Position numbers and translations under genes: made by a program
Assembly (NCBI GenBank): GCA_037481715.1
Contig: JBBFLD010000004.1
Span: forward strand, 1-64,000
DNA length: 64,000 nucleotides
Source of the DNA: Rosettibacter sp037481715
GTDB taxonomy: Bacteria > Bacteroidota > Ignavibacteria > Ignavibacteriales > Melioribacteraceae
Direction of reading: 5' to 3'
Notes under the pieces: generated by a model
The model's database searches: none
The model's input: only the letters and a program-made list of their open reading frames with translations
What the model was told of the DNA's origin: nothing
In this document: piece by piece, positions 25,867-34,892 of the stretch
Layout: every line of letters starts with the position of its first letter
How positions within the stretch are numbered: position 1 is the stretch's first letter

Positions 25867-27012
25867 TTAAAATAAAACTCCATTTTTCTTTATAACTTCT
25901 CTCGCAATAATTCCTTTTTGAATTTCATTTGTGCCTTCAAAAATTCTATTGATGCGGGAATCACGATAAAATCTTTCAATGGGCAATTCGCGTGAATAAC
26001 CCATCCCGCCATGAATTTGAACTGCATAATCTGCAATTTTATCCAAAGATTCAGAACAGTATAATTTTACTATAGCAGATTGATGAGATATATCTTTTCC
26101 TAAATCGTAATCTACTGCTGTTCTATAAACTATTGATTCCATGTTATAAATCATCATTGCCATTTCTGCAAGCATAAATTGAACTGCTTGAAAATTAGAA
26201 ATTGTTTGGTCAAATTGTTTTCGTTGCTTTGCATAACGAGTGGAAAGTTCTAAAAGTTCTTTTGCTGCACCAAGACAAGCTGCACCCAACCCTAATCTTC
26301 CTGCATCAAGTGTTTTCATAGCTAATATAAATCCACGCCCCTCTTTGCCTAATAAATTTTCTTTAGGAATTCTTACATTATCAAATGTAATTGGATTGGT
26401 TGTGCTTCCTTTAATTCCCATTTTCTTTTCTGGAGGTCCGGCATGAAAACCTGGAGTATCAGTTTCAACAATAAATGCGCTGATTCCTTTAGATGTTCTT
26501 GCAAAAACAGTAACAATATCAGCAATGCCACCATTTGTTATCCAGAGTTTTTCACCATTAAGAACCCATTCATTTCCATCAAGTTCTGCTTTTGTTTTTA
26601 CATTAAATGAATCTGAACCTGCTTGTGCTTCTGTTAAACAGAATGCACCTATTTTTTCTCCTTTTGCAAGAGGTGTAAGAAATTTTTTCTTTTGTTCTTC
26701 GTTTCCACCAATATAAATTGCATTAGCACCTATTGATTGATGAGCACCAATGAAAGTTGCAGTTGACATACAGCCTCTTGCAATTTCTTCCTGCATAATG
26801 CAATAGCCAACTTCTCCAAATCCTCCACCGCCATATTCTTCTGGAAATGCAACGCCAAGAAATCCAAGTTCAGCTAATTTCTTAATTAGTTCATCAGGGA
26901 TTTTTTCTTCTTCATCAATTTTAGAAGCAATTGGTTTAATTTCGTTGTTAACAAAATCGCGAACAGTTTCGCGAAGCATTTTTTGTTCTTCTGTGAAGGT
27001 GAACTCGTTCAT
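25867..27012 (-). CDS. Acyl-CoA dehydrogenase
   Basis: FAD enzyme that oxidises acyl-CoA to 2-enoyl-CoA. The family segments are in order: FCLTEAQAGSDSFNVKT near 125-140, WITNGG near 159, KKMGIKGSTTNPITFDNVRIP near 197-217, and the C-terminal IHGGMGYSRELPIERFYRD near 335-353 followed by INRIFEGTNEIQ, where the Glu of EGTNE is the expected catalytic base as in short-chain/butyryl-CoA enzymes. 381 aa is normal. Chain length is not certain. Paired with an enoyl-reductase-like gene, 26 bp apart. Confidence 0.94.
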   Translation of the reverse strand: MNEFTFTEEQKMLRETVRDFVNNEIKPIASKIDEEEKIPDELIKKLAELGFLGVAFPEEYGGGGFGEVGYCIMQEEIARGCMSTATFIGAHQSIGANAIYIGGNEEQKKKFLTPLAKGEKIGAFCLTEAQAGSDSFNVKTKAELDGNEWVLNGEKLWITNGGIADIVTVFARTSKGISAFIVETDTPGFHAGPPEKKMGIKGSTTNPITFDNVRIPKENLLGKEGRGFILAMKTLDAGRLGLGAACLGAAKELLELSTRYAKQRKQFDQTISNFQAVQFMLAEMAMMIYNMESIVYRTAVDYDLGKDISHQSAIVKLYCSESLDKIADYAVQIHGGMGYSRELPIERFYRDSRINRIFEGTNEIQKGIIAREVIKKNGVLF

Positions 27013-27038
27013 TTATTTATACCTGTTTTGTTGGATTG

Positions 27039-27872
27039 TCAATCCGTCTTGAAGGCAAGATGAGCTTTTTCACCTATAAAATTTACAATATATTCGCCAC
27101 CATCCACACCAATCACATTTCCGGAAATCCAGTCACATTTTTCATCGCACAATGCTACAATTGCTTTTGCGATATCTTCAGGTGTTGTAAGTCTGCCTTG
27201 AGGGTTTTTAAATTGTGCAGCTTGAAGCATTTTATCGAACATTGGAATTTTTCTTCCTGCAGGTGTATCTGTTACACCAGCCATAATTGCATTGCAGGTT
27301 ACTCTCATCGATCCAAGTTCAACAGCAAGTTGACGAATGTGGGCTTCGAGCGCAGCTTTGGCTGCAGATACTGCTCCATAATTTGGAATGACTGTATGTG
27401 AACCTGCACTTGTAAGTGCAAAGATTCTTCCACCATGAGCCAGCAAATCTCTAAATACTAATCCTTGAGTCCAATAAACTAAAGAATGAGCCATTACTTC
27501 AAGTGTCATAGTCATTTGTGCTGGAGTTACACATTCATCAGGATTTTTTGAAATGAAAGGTTTAAGTGTTCCAAATGCAAGTGAATGAATCAATACATTA
27601 ACTTTTGAATGTTCTTTTGAAGCAGCAAATCTTTCTTTTATTTCATCGAGTGTATCATTTATTTTAATCTGGTCAGCTGCATTGATATTAAAATAAACTG
27701 CTTGTTGACCATTCTTTTCTATTTTTTTAATGATTTGATGAACTTGCGGCATTGTTGCCTGGCGGTCAAGATGAACTCCAAAAATATTATAACCATGCTT
27801 GGAAAGTTCAATTGCAGAAGCTCCGCCAAATCCACTTGATGCACCTAATATTAATGCCCACTTTTTTTCCAT
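27039..27872 (-). CDS. SDR oxidoreductase, FabL-like enoyl-ACP reductase
   Basis: Rossmann-fold reductase: the dinucleotide loop is GASSGFGGASAIELSKHG near residues 10-27 and the C terminus GNVIGVDGGEYIVNF is typical. The catalytic pair is spaced YX6K (NYGAVSAAK, near 168-176), as in FabI and FabL enoyl-ACP reductases, not YX3K as in classical SDRs; the glycine loop is of the SDR/FabL type and not the FabI type. I therefore favour an enoyl-ACP/CoA reductase role (inference); a non-ENR SDR remains possible. 277 aa. First gene of the run with acyl-CoA dehydrogenase and thioredoxin. Confidence 0.72.
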   Translation of the reverse strand: MEKKWALILGASSGFGGASAIELSKHGYNIFGVHLDRQATMPQVHQIIKKIEKNGQQAVYFNINAADQIKINDTLDEIKERFAASKEHSKVNVLIHSLAFGTLKPFISKNPDECVTPAQMTMTLEVMAHSLVYWTQGLVFRDLLAHGGRIFALTSAGSHTVIPNYGAVSAAKAALEAHIRQLAVELGSMRVTCNAIMAGVTDTPAGRKIPMFDKMLQAAQFKNPQGRLTTPEDIAKAIVALCDEKCDWISGNVIGVDGGEYIVNFIGEKAHLAFKTD

Positions 27873-27890
27873 TGATTCTTCCTTATTTTT

Positions 27891-27911
27891 TTAAGTGTTT
27901 GCAAACTTAAG
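27891..27911. promoter_or_regulatory. Palindrome upstream of the FabL-like operon, possible operator
   Basis: A perfect 10-bp palindrome GTTTGCAAAC (27897-27906) is embedded in offset TTAAG arms, about 20-40 bp before the ATG at 27872. Size and position fit a binding site for a repressor of fatty-acid genes, but no regulator is encoded nearby. Confidence 0.3.
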
Positions 27912-28065
27912 AAATAGAAAAAACAAATCAAATGCTTATGTGTTTATTAAAGGAATTTTGTTTTAATGAAATGTAACATGAATAATTTTTTGCAACAACA
28001 TAAATTTTATTCAGAATCAAAATAGATTATTAAAAAAAATAAAAGAGTTTAATTTGATGTTGTTC

Positions 28066-28101
28066 TAATTTATAAATGAAATCATTTTCATAAAAATTAG
28101 C
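28066..28101 (-). terminator. Possible AT-rich hairpin at the end of dnaE
   Basis: CTAATTT...ATGAAA at 28066-28082 can pair with TTTCAT...AAATTAG at 28087-28101 with a small internal loop; the stem overlaps the dnaE stop. It has no G+C-rich core and the T-run on the minus strand is about 25 nt further on, so it may not terminate efficiently. Confidence 0.25.
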
Positions 28102-31100
28102 TGACAAAATAAATAATATTTTCTTCGCCAATTAATTCTTTCAGCTTATCAATAAAATCATCATCCAGACTAACTCGATAATCAATTGCAAAATCTCTTG
28201 TTGTTCCATTTTCTTTCACACATAAGAGAACAGGAATGCTTCCTTCAAATTGTAGGATTAATTGCTGGATATTGTCAATTAATTCCGGCTGATGGAATGA
28301 AGAATCCAAAATAATTCCAAGTCGTTTTGTAAATTTTTTTCTAACATCACTTAAAGGATAAGCTTCCTCTACATGAAGTTTAACGGTATCGCCGCTGCTT
28401 TCAAGTTTTCCTTTGACCATAATTGTTGATTCTGGAAAAATAAGTTCGCCGAAGTCTTTAAATGTTTTTGAAAACATCAAACAGTCACATGAACCGGAAA
28501 AATCATCGAGTTTAAAGAAAGCCATTTTATTTCCATTCTTATCCATTTTATGAGTTACATCAGTCACAACACCGCAAGCACGAACTGTTTCGTTGAAGTT
28601 AAATGTTTCCGAATCTCCAAGATGAACGGTTGCAAATGAATTATATTCAATTTCGTATTTTCTTAATGGATGGTCACTCAAATAAAATCCAAGGACTTCT
28701 CTTTCTTTTGCAAGGCGTTCACGCGAATCCCATGGTCTAACATCTGGAAGCGTAGGTTCTTCGTAATGAAAATCTTCTGTATTGATTGCAAAAAGGCTAT
28801 CGGCATGAGATTCTTTTGCAGCTTTAAATTTGCTGCCAAATTCAAGAGCTTCTTCAATAGCAGCATAATTTTGAGCTCTCGTTCCTCCGCATGAGTCAAG
28901 TGCACCTGCAAGCACAAGTCCTTCGAGTGCTCGTTTGTTCACAATTCTTGTATCAACATTCGCACAGAAATCATAAATGCTTTTAAAATCTCTTCCTAAT
29001 TCATCATGAGCTCTTTGAATTTCTTCGACTGCTTGAATGCCAACATTTTTAATTGCTGCCATTCCAAAAATTATTTTATTATCCTTAACCTGAAATTTTA
29101 CAGTTGGATGATTAATATCAGGCGGTTGAACTTTAACACCAAGTTTTCTGCATTCTTCGAGTAGAATTGTAACTTTGTCTGTGTTATCAAATTTATTCGA
29201 AAGATTTGCTGCTAAAAATTCTTCAAGATAATGAGCTTTGAGATAAGCAGTTTGATATGCAAGAATACTGTATGCAACTGCATGACTTTTATTAAAACCA
29301 TAGTTAGCAAATTTGTCGATTGCATCAAAAATTTCTCCTGCAATTTTAGCATCAATATTATTTTGTTCTGCTCCTTTTATAAATTTTTCTCGTTGTTCCT
29401 GCATTGCTTTCAAATCTTTCTTTCCCATTGCTCTTCTGAGCAAATCAGCTTCGGCAAGAGACATTCCTGCAACTTTATTTGCAATCTGAATTACTTGTTC
29501 CTGATAAACAATAATTCCATAAGTTTCTTTTAAGATTGGTTCAAGGACTGGATGCAAGTAAGTAATTTCTTTTCTTCCATGCTTGCGAGCAATAAAATCA
29601 TCAATAAAATCCATTGGACCTGGACGATAAAGTGCATTCATAGCAGCAAGATCTTTAATGCTCGTAGGCTTAAGTTTCTTCAGGTATTCACGCATTGGAG
29701 CGGATTCAAACTGGAATACTGCCGTTGTCTGACCTTTTGCAAACAGTTCATAAGTTTTTGGGTCATCAACAGGAATATTTTCGATATCAATTGTTTCTCC
29801 TCGAGTTTCTTTAACAAGTTCAATTGTATCTCGAATAATTGAAAGAGTATCAAGACCAAGAAAGTCCATCTTCAAAATACCAGATTCTTCGAGGTCTTTC
29901 ATATTGAATTGAGTTACAGTTGCAGTTTCTCCTTGTTCACCATAAATTGCAAGAGGAACAAAATCGCTAACATCACCTGGAGTAATTACAACTCCCGCAG
30001 CATGTTTTGATGCATTTCGATTCATTCCTTCAAGTATTCTTGCATACTTGATAAGTTCTTTAATTACCGGGTCATCAGATTTTTTAATCCACTGAAGTTC
30101 AGGAACTTCTTCTAATGCCTGATCAATTGTATAGACTCTTCCAAATTTTGAAGGAATCCATTTTGTAATGTTATCAACTTGAGGAATTGGTATTTTGAGA
30201 ACTCTTGCAACATCTCGAATGACCTGACGAGATGATAATCTGTTAAATGTTATAATTTGTGCAACAGAATTTTCGCCATATTTTTCTTTCACATAATTTA
30301 TTACTTCTTCTCTTTTATCATCTGCAAAATCAACATCAATATCAGGCATCGATTTTCTTGCAGGGTTCAAAAATCTTTCGAAGAGTAAATTATATTCAAG
30401 TGGATTTACATTTGTAATTCCAAGAACATAAGCAACAAGACTTCCAGCAGCACTGCCGCGACCTGGACCAACTGGTATTCCTTTTTTCTTTGAAGCATTT
30501 ATAAAATCCTGAACAATCAGAAAATAACCGGCATACCCCATTTGATTTATAACATCAAGTTCATACTTAAGTCTCTCTTCAATTTCTGGTGTAACTTTTT
30601 TAAATCTTTTTTCTAATCTTTCATAAGCCAATTGAACAAGATACTCTTCAAGTGTTTTTGTTTTATCCGGCAATGGAAAAATTGGGAAATGATGACCTTT
30701 GAAATCGAGTGTTAAATTTATTTTTTCTTCTATCTCAAGTGTATTTTCAATTGCCCCTTTATAATTCTTGAAAAGTTTTTTCATCTCTTCTGCGCTTTTA
30801 AAATAAATCTGGTCTGTTCCATATCTTAAATCATGGTAGTCAGCATTTCCAGATTTATCACCAAGAAGAAGTAAAATGTTATGAGCAATTGAATGGTCTT
30901 TTTCGATGTAATGAATATCATTCGTTGCAACAAGTTTAATGTTCAATTCTTTTGCAAGTTTTGGCATCCCAGCAAGAATTGGTTTTTCAACTTCCATTCC
31001 GTGGTCTTGAATTTCAAGATAGAAATCATCACCAAATAATTCTTTCAACTTGATTGCAATTTCTTTTGCTTTGTCCCATTTATCATTAATTAATTGTGTG

Positions 31101-31552
31101 GAAATTGGTCCTGCAGGACAAGCAGATGTGCAAATTAATCCTTCTTTATATTTAGTAAGAACTTCGAGGTCAATTCGTGGTTTGTAATAAAATCCTTCTG
31201 TATGACCAATTGTAGAAATTTTCATTAAGTTTTTGTAACCAATTTCATTTTTAGCAAGAAGGACAAGATGGCTGTAGTGTTTTGATTTTCTTTTACCATT
31301 TTCAGAATCAGTTACTTTTTCAAATCTGCTTTTTTCAAAATCAACATAAGCCTCCATTCCAATAATTGGTTTAATTCCTTCTGCTTTTGCTTTTTTATAA
31401 AATTGAAGAACACCAAACATTACTCCGTGATCAGTTAGTGCAACTGCGTGCATATCATTTTTCTTAGCAGCTAAAACTAAATCTTCAACTGTGCACGCAG
31501 CATCCTGTAAACTATAATGTGAATGATTATGTAGATGTATAAAATCTGACAT
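28097..31552 (-). CDS. dnaE: DNA polymerase III alpha subunit
   Basis: Replicative polymerase. N-terminal PHP domain with HNHSHYS (8-14), ALTDHG near 38-43 and NDIHY near 211; catalytic palm with PDIDVDF (403-409) supplying two metal-binding Asp, and KMDFLGL near 565 the third; helix-hairpin-helix thumb to about 880; an OB-fold near 980-1050 (VRACGVVTDVTHKMDKNGNKMAFFKLDD). 1151 aa, close to the E. coli 1160. The PHP metal ligands look intact, so a proofreading PHP is possible. Stands alone between the lipid genes and a non-coding repeat region. Confidence 0.97.
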   Translation of the reverse strand: MSDFIHLHNHSHYSLQDAACTVEDLVLAAKKNDMHAVALTDHGVMFGVLQFYKKAKAEGIKPIIGMEAYVDFEKSRFEKVTDSENGKRKSKHYSHLVLLAKNEIGYKNLMKISTIGHTEGFYYKPRIDLEVLTKYKEGLICTSACPAGPISTQLINDKWDKAKEIAIKLKELFGDDFYLEIQDHGMEVEKPILAGMPKLAKELNIKLVATNDIHYIEKDHSIAHNILLLLGDKSGNADYHDLRYGTDQIYFKSAEEMKKLFKNYKGAIENTLEIEEKINLTLDFKGHHFPIFPLPDKTKTLEEYLVQLAYERLEKRFKKVTPEIEERLKYELDVINQMGYAGYFLIVQDFINASKKKGIPVGPGRGSAAGSLVAYVLGITNVNPLEYNLLFERFLNPARKSMPDIDVDFADDKREEVINYVKEKYGENSVAQIITFNRLSSRQVIRDVARVLKIPIPQVDNITKWIPSKFGRVYTIDQALEEVPELQWIKKSDDPVIKELIKYARILEGMNRNASKHAAGVVITPGDVSDFVPLAIYGEQGETATVTQFNMKDLEESGILKMDFLGLDTLSIIRDTIELVKETRGETIDIENIPVDDPKTYELFAKGQTTAVFQFESAPMREYLKKLKPTSIKDLAAMNALYRPGPMDFIDDFIARKHGRKEITYLHPVLEPILKETYGIIVYQEQVIQIANKVAGMSLAEADLLRRAMGKKDLKAMQEQREKFIKGAEQNNIDAKIAGEIFDAIDKFANYGFNKSHAVAYSILAYQTAYLKAHYLEEFLAANLSNKFDNTDKVTILLEECRKLGVKVQPPDINHPTVKFQVKDNKIIFGMAAIKNVGIQAVEEIQRAHDELGRDFKSIYDFCANVDTRIVNKRALEGLVLAGALDSCGGTRAQNYAAIEEALEFGSKFKAAKESHADSLFAINTEDFHYEEPTLPDVRPWDSRERLAKEREVLGFYLSDHPLRKYEIEYNSFATVHLGDSETFNFNETVRACGVVTDVTHKMDKNGNKMAFFKLDDFSGSCDCLMFSKTFKDFGELIFPESTIMVKGKLESSGDTVKLHVEEAYPLSDVRKKFTKRLGIILDSSFHQPELIDNIQQLILQFEGSIPVLLCVKENGTTRDFAIDYRVSLDDDFIDKLKELIGEENIIYFVS

Positions 31553-31864
31553 TTCTAATTTACCTTTAATTGAATATTGATTGAGAAGCTTTTAATTAAA
31601 TAATAAACGAATTTTTCAAATAATAAAGAATATTAATTATAAAATATAGATTCTTCTTTTCCTCATGCAAATAGAAAGACAATTTTTATTTTTGAAATAA
31701 CTTACTATGACATCAAAGTTTCTTTAATATATTATCCTTCCATTTTTACTATTATAATTTGGGTTTGTCTAAAAAGTAATTTTTATCAATCTTAAAGTTT
31801 GCGAAAATAATTTTAGTATGTGTTCTATCTTAATATCTTCCTTTTCAAACAATCTACTACAATT
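31553..31864. other. AT-rich non-coding stretch upstream of dnaE
   Basis: Nothing that I recognise as a gene lies here; it is the first part of a 513-bp gap (31553-32065). No strong hairpin or clear promoter could be picked out against the AT-rich background. Confidence 0.5.
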
Positions 31865-31964
31865 AATCTTTCAATCCTGTAACCTTTTAATCTTGCAATC
31901 TTGTAATTTTGCAATCTTGTAATCTTGTAATATTGCAATCTTGCAATCTTGTAATTTTGCAATT
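31865..31964. repeat. 8-bp tandem repeat array
   Basis: About twelve end-to-end octamers of consensus AATCTTGY, with variants AATTTTGC, AATATTGC, AATCCTGT and AACCTTTT; the best-preserved block is 31889-31960. Unit length is not a multiple of three, and no frame crosses it. Degenerate copies continue in the region 31969-32062 (tctgcaatcctcag, aacctgtaacctttaacttgc). Confidence 0.8.
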
Positions 31965-32065
31965 TAATTCCTCTGCAATCCTCAGTTCCATAAATTCAAG
32001 CTTTCTAAATTTTTTTCTCAACTTTTAACCTGTAACCTTTAACTTGCAAATTTAAACATGCAACA

Positions 32066-32833
32066 TTAATTCTTCCCAGTATGCCCAAAACCACCTTCTC
32101 CTCGTTGGCTTTCGTTAAGGTCATCGACTTCAATAAATTCTGCTTTATAAACTTTTGAAAGAACAATTTGAGCTATTCTATCACCTCGTTTAACTACATA
32201 ATCTTCATTACTAAAATTAAACAAAATCACTTTTATTTCTCCTCGGTAATCTGAATCAATAGTTCCTGGAGAATTTAACAAACCGATTCCATGCTTTGCT
32301 GCAAGACCACTTCTTGGTCTAACTTGAATTTCATATCCATATGGAATTTCCACTTTTAAATTTGTTGGAATTACTGCATAACTTCTTGCTGGAATTATTA
32401 CGTCTTGTTCAATAGCGGCGCGTATATCCAACCCACTGCTTCCATCTGTTGCGTATTCCGGCAATGATATATCAAAATATTTTTCAGATATTCTTTTTAC
32501 CTTCACTTTCTCAGAATCTATGAGTTTAATTTCTGATTTATAATTTTCATCTTTATTAAGAAGCGCGGATAAAATCACGAATAATTTTCTATCAAAATAA
32601 TTTTTCGACAACAAATAAATTTCCCACACAAGAATCATCAGCAACAAAGGAAGTAAAATCTTTCCCAAATTTCCTAATCTTGAAATCTCCAACATTACAA
32701 ATGAAATTAATATTACAATTGACAACACAGCTATTGCAATGCTAATTTGCAGCCATTTATCTTTTACCTTCCGATTTACTCTCTCGTATTCTCTTAGAAG
32801 AGCTATAAAATTTTTTGGCTTTATATCAATCAT
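32066..32833 (-). CDS. dut: dUTPase with an N-terminal two-helix membrane domain
   Basis: Hydrolyses dUTP to dUMP and pyrophosphate. All five trimeric dUTPase motifs are present from residue 110 on: GLDIRAA 134-140, PRSGLA 173-178, GTIDSDYRGEI 190-200, GDRIAQIVL 217-225 and RGEGGFGHTG 244-253. The extra first about 110 residues hold two membrane helices near 28-50 and 56-76, not part of normal dUTPases (about 145-150 aa). The start overlaps the flippase stop by 8 bp, which supports translation from 32833. An internal GTG near codon 110 could yield a soluble form, but has only a weak ribosome-binding site. 255 aa. Confidence 0.9.
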   Translation of the reverse strand: MIDIKPKNFIALLREYERVNRKVKDKWLQISIAIAVLSIVILISFVMLEISRLGNLGKILLPLLLMILVWEIYLLSKNYFDRKLFVILSALLNKDENYKSEIKLIDSEKVKVKRISEKYFDISLPEYATDGSSGLDIRAAIEQDVIIPARSYAVIPTNLKVEIPYGYEIQVRPRSGLAAKHGIGLLNSPGTIDSDYRGEIKVILFNFSNEDYVVKRGDRIAQIVLSKVYKAEFIEVDDLNESQRGEGGFGHTGKN

Positions 32834-34292
32834 TTCTTCTCAATAATAAATTTTTGAAATTCATTAACAAATTTTTACTGATGATTTTCAAAATGAAAAG
32901 CATCATCAGATATGAAATCATTAAAATTAATTTTACAGGGATATTTAATAAGTTATTGTAATAAAGGAAATAATACCCAAGGCAAGTTACAAAAATGAGT
33001 AATAATATTTTTGAGATTTTTTGAAACTCATAATTTATTTTATAAACTTTTTGTGAAAACATAAATAAAGTTGATGCCATAACTATGTAACTTGCTAAAG
33101 TTGCAATTGCAGCTCCCATAATTCCCAGAATTGGAATCAATAAAACATTCACAATAACATTTACTAATGCACCTAAACCTGTAACAATTGGAAAGTATTT
33201 TGTTTTTTCTTCGATATACAAACCTGCCTGAAAATTAACATACATTCCATTAAACAAATAAGCCAGCAAGATGATTGGAACTATAGATAATCCTCCCCAA
33301 AATTTATAACCAATCAAACTTACATTTCCATAGAACTTTATTTTTGCAACATCTTCTATAAATAAAGATAGAATTAACCATACAATCGAAGAAGCAATCA
33401 AAAAGAGCGTAAGCACTTTTGAAAAAATATCTTTTGCATTTTTTTCTTTTGCTGTAGTAAGAAGAAAGGGCTGCCATGCAAATTGAAACATTTGAACAAT
33501 CAACATCATAAATATTCCAAGCTTATAATTTGCTTGATAAATTCCGAGCGTCTCTTCATTTGTAAGAGCAAGAACTATTGGTCTATCAATTACCTGAACA
33601 ATTGTTGCTGCGATGCTTGCAGGCAAATATGGAATTGCAAATTTAAGCATGGGTTTTAAAAATTCTTTTTCAATTTTTAGAACAAGATTTTTTATAATAT
33701 CCTTTGAAAGCAATAATAAAGAAAATACAGAAGCTGAAAGATTGGCAATTAATATTGCTTCAATTCCCATTTTAAATTTCAGAACAAGAAGAAGATTAAG
33801 AAATATGTTCAATAAAATATTGCCGAGACGAATCAGTGTAAATCTGATTGATTTTCTTTGCAATCTTAAATTTGCAAATGGAACAATAGCTAATGTATCG
33901 GCAAAAATTATCAGTATTAAGTAGTAATACAGATAAAAATAATTTTGAGGGATTTCAATTAATCTAACAAGAGGATATCTGAATAAAAACAAAATCAAGG
34001 AAAAAAATAAAGAGGAAATTGTTACACATAAAAATGCAGTAGAATATGCTTCTTTCTTTTTATTATCTGGTGCAGTGGAGCTGTATTTCATGAATGCAGC
34101 ATCCATTCCATAAATAAAAATAATATTAAGAAATGCTATGTAAGCATAAATGTTGGAATAGATACCAACTTCGGCAGGAGAAAATACATTTGTATAAAAA
34201 GGCACAAGTAGGAAATTCAGAAATCTTCCTACAATTGTACTGATTCCGTAAATGACTGTGTCTTTTGTAAGTTCTTTTATTTTATCAAACAT
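32826..34292 (-). CDS. Polysaccharide flippase (Wzx/MATE-like)
   Basis: Integral membrane protein of the MOP exporter superfamily expected to flip lipid-linked oligosaccharides. About 12-14 hydrophobic helices; starts FDKIKELTKDTVIYGISTIVGRFLNFLLVPFYTNVFSPAEVG, the standard opening of the family, and has the repeated YxxNxKLGIF-like helix near 235. 488 aa. Genes around it (dut, thioesterase, accA) are unrelated, so it may serve a different glycan from the locus at 35844-50293, which has its own flippase. Confidence 0.85.
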   Translation of the reverse strand: MFDKIKELTKDTVIYGISTIVGRFLNFLLVPFYTNVFSPAEVGIYSNIYAYIAFLNIIFIYGMDAAFMKYSSTAPDNKKKEAYSTAFLCVTISSLFFSLILFLFRYPLVRLIEIPQNYFYLYYYLILIIFADTLAIVPFANLRLQRKSIRFTLIRLGNILLNIFLNLLLVLKFKMGIEAILIANLSASVFSLLLLSKDIIKNLVLKIEKEFLKPMLKFAIPYLPASIAATIVQVIDRPIVLALTNEETLGIYQANYKLGIFMMLIVQMFQFAWQPFLLTTAKEKNAKDIFSKVLTLFLIASSIVWLILSLFIEDVAKIKFYGNVSLIGYKFWGGLSIVPIILLAYLFNGMYVNFQAGLYIEEKTKYFPIVTGLGALVNVIVNVLLIPILGIMGAAIATLASYIVMASTLFMFSQKVYKINYEFQKISKILLLIFVTCLGYYFLYYNNLLNIPVKLILMISYLMMLFILKIISKNLLMNFKNLLLRRND

Positions 34293-34377
34293 TCTGCAAA
34301 TTTGGATGAAATAACAAAAACAAATTACGAAAAATCACAGAAACAAAATGTTAAGAAATTAGAAGTAAAGATAAAGA

Positions 34378-34395
34378 AGCAAGAAGAAGAATTTT
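34378..34395 (+). repeat. Left arm of an inverted repeat around the thioesterase gene
   Basis: AGCAAGAAGAAGAATTTT on the plus strand, close to the reverse complement of 34854-34870. It is embedded in an AAG/AAGAAGC simple-sequence tract (34363-34390). Confidence 0.35.
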
Positions 34396-34411
34396 GATAA
34401 AGTCGTTTATA

Positions 34412-34819
34412 TCAAAAATATTTCTTTAATGCATCAACATAAATTTTGGGTGGACGAACTGCTTTTTTTGTATCGGATTTAATAAAGATATGAGTTGTAA
34501 ATCCCTCTGCAACAATTTCTTTTGTTTCCTTTCTTCTTATCACATATTCAATATGAACTTTAGGTGAATGTAATTCTTTGACCATTGCTTCAATTTCAAG
34601 TATATCATCATAATAAGCCGGATTTTTATATTTTACATTTGCTTCGATTAGAGGAAGCTGATAGCCATTTTTTTCCAGTTCTGCATAAGATAAACCTGTA
34701 GACCTTAAAAGCTCAATTCTGCCAACTTCAAAATATTCGAGATATTTGCCATTATAAACAAATTGCATTTGGTCTGTATCAGCATATCTAACGCGAATTT
34801 CAGTAATATAACTCAGCAT
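34412..34819 (-). CDS. Acyl-CoA thioesterase (4HBT, YbgC/FadM type)
   Basis: Hot-dog fold thioesterase. The signature VRYADTDQMQFVYNGKYLEYFEVGRIELLR is at residues 9-38, with the catalytic-type Asp in the ADTD motif. The rest (LIEANVKYKNPAYYDDILEIEAMVKEL, VAEGFTTHIFIK) is typical. 135 aa. Located 70 bp downstream of accA; a fatty-acid housekeeping context is plausible. The substrate is not known; the YbgC group acts on acyl-CoA thioesters. Confidence 0.88.
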   Translation of the reverse strand: MLSYITEIRVRYADTDQMQFVYNGKYLEYFEVGRIELLRSTGLSYAELEKNGYQLPLIEANVKYKNPAYYDDILEIEAMVKELHSPKVHIEYVIRRKETKEIVAEGFTTHIFIKSDTKKAVRPPKIYVDALKKYF

Positions 34820-34853
34820 GTTAACTGTATAAAGAAAAATTTTATAATGATTT

Positions 34854-34892
34854 AATTCTTTCTTCTTGCTACTTACTTCTTACTTCTTGCTA
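34854..34892 (-). repeat. Simple AAGTAAGAAG repeats after accA, right arm of an inverted repeat
   Basis: After the accA stop the minus strand reads as imperfect repeats of AAGAAGTAAG and AGTAGCAAGAAG. Its inner part (34854-34870) mirrors 34378-34395 with one extra base, so the thioesterase gene sits between inverted copies. Confidence 0.4.

Noticed and set aside
31865..31964. The octamer array as a CRISPR
   Set aside because: Units are 8 bp and contiguous, with no spacers of 25-40 bp and no cas genes.
32490..32520. A frameshift or sequencing error joining a small membrane gene to dut
   Set aside because: The frame is open and continuous with no stop and no suspicious homopolymer at the junction; the start overlaps the preceding gene as expected. 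An error still cannot be fully excluded from one sequence.
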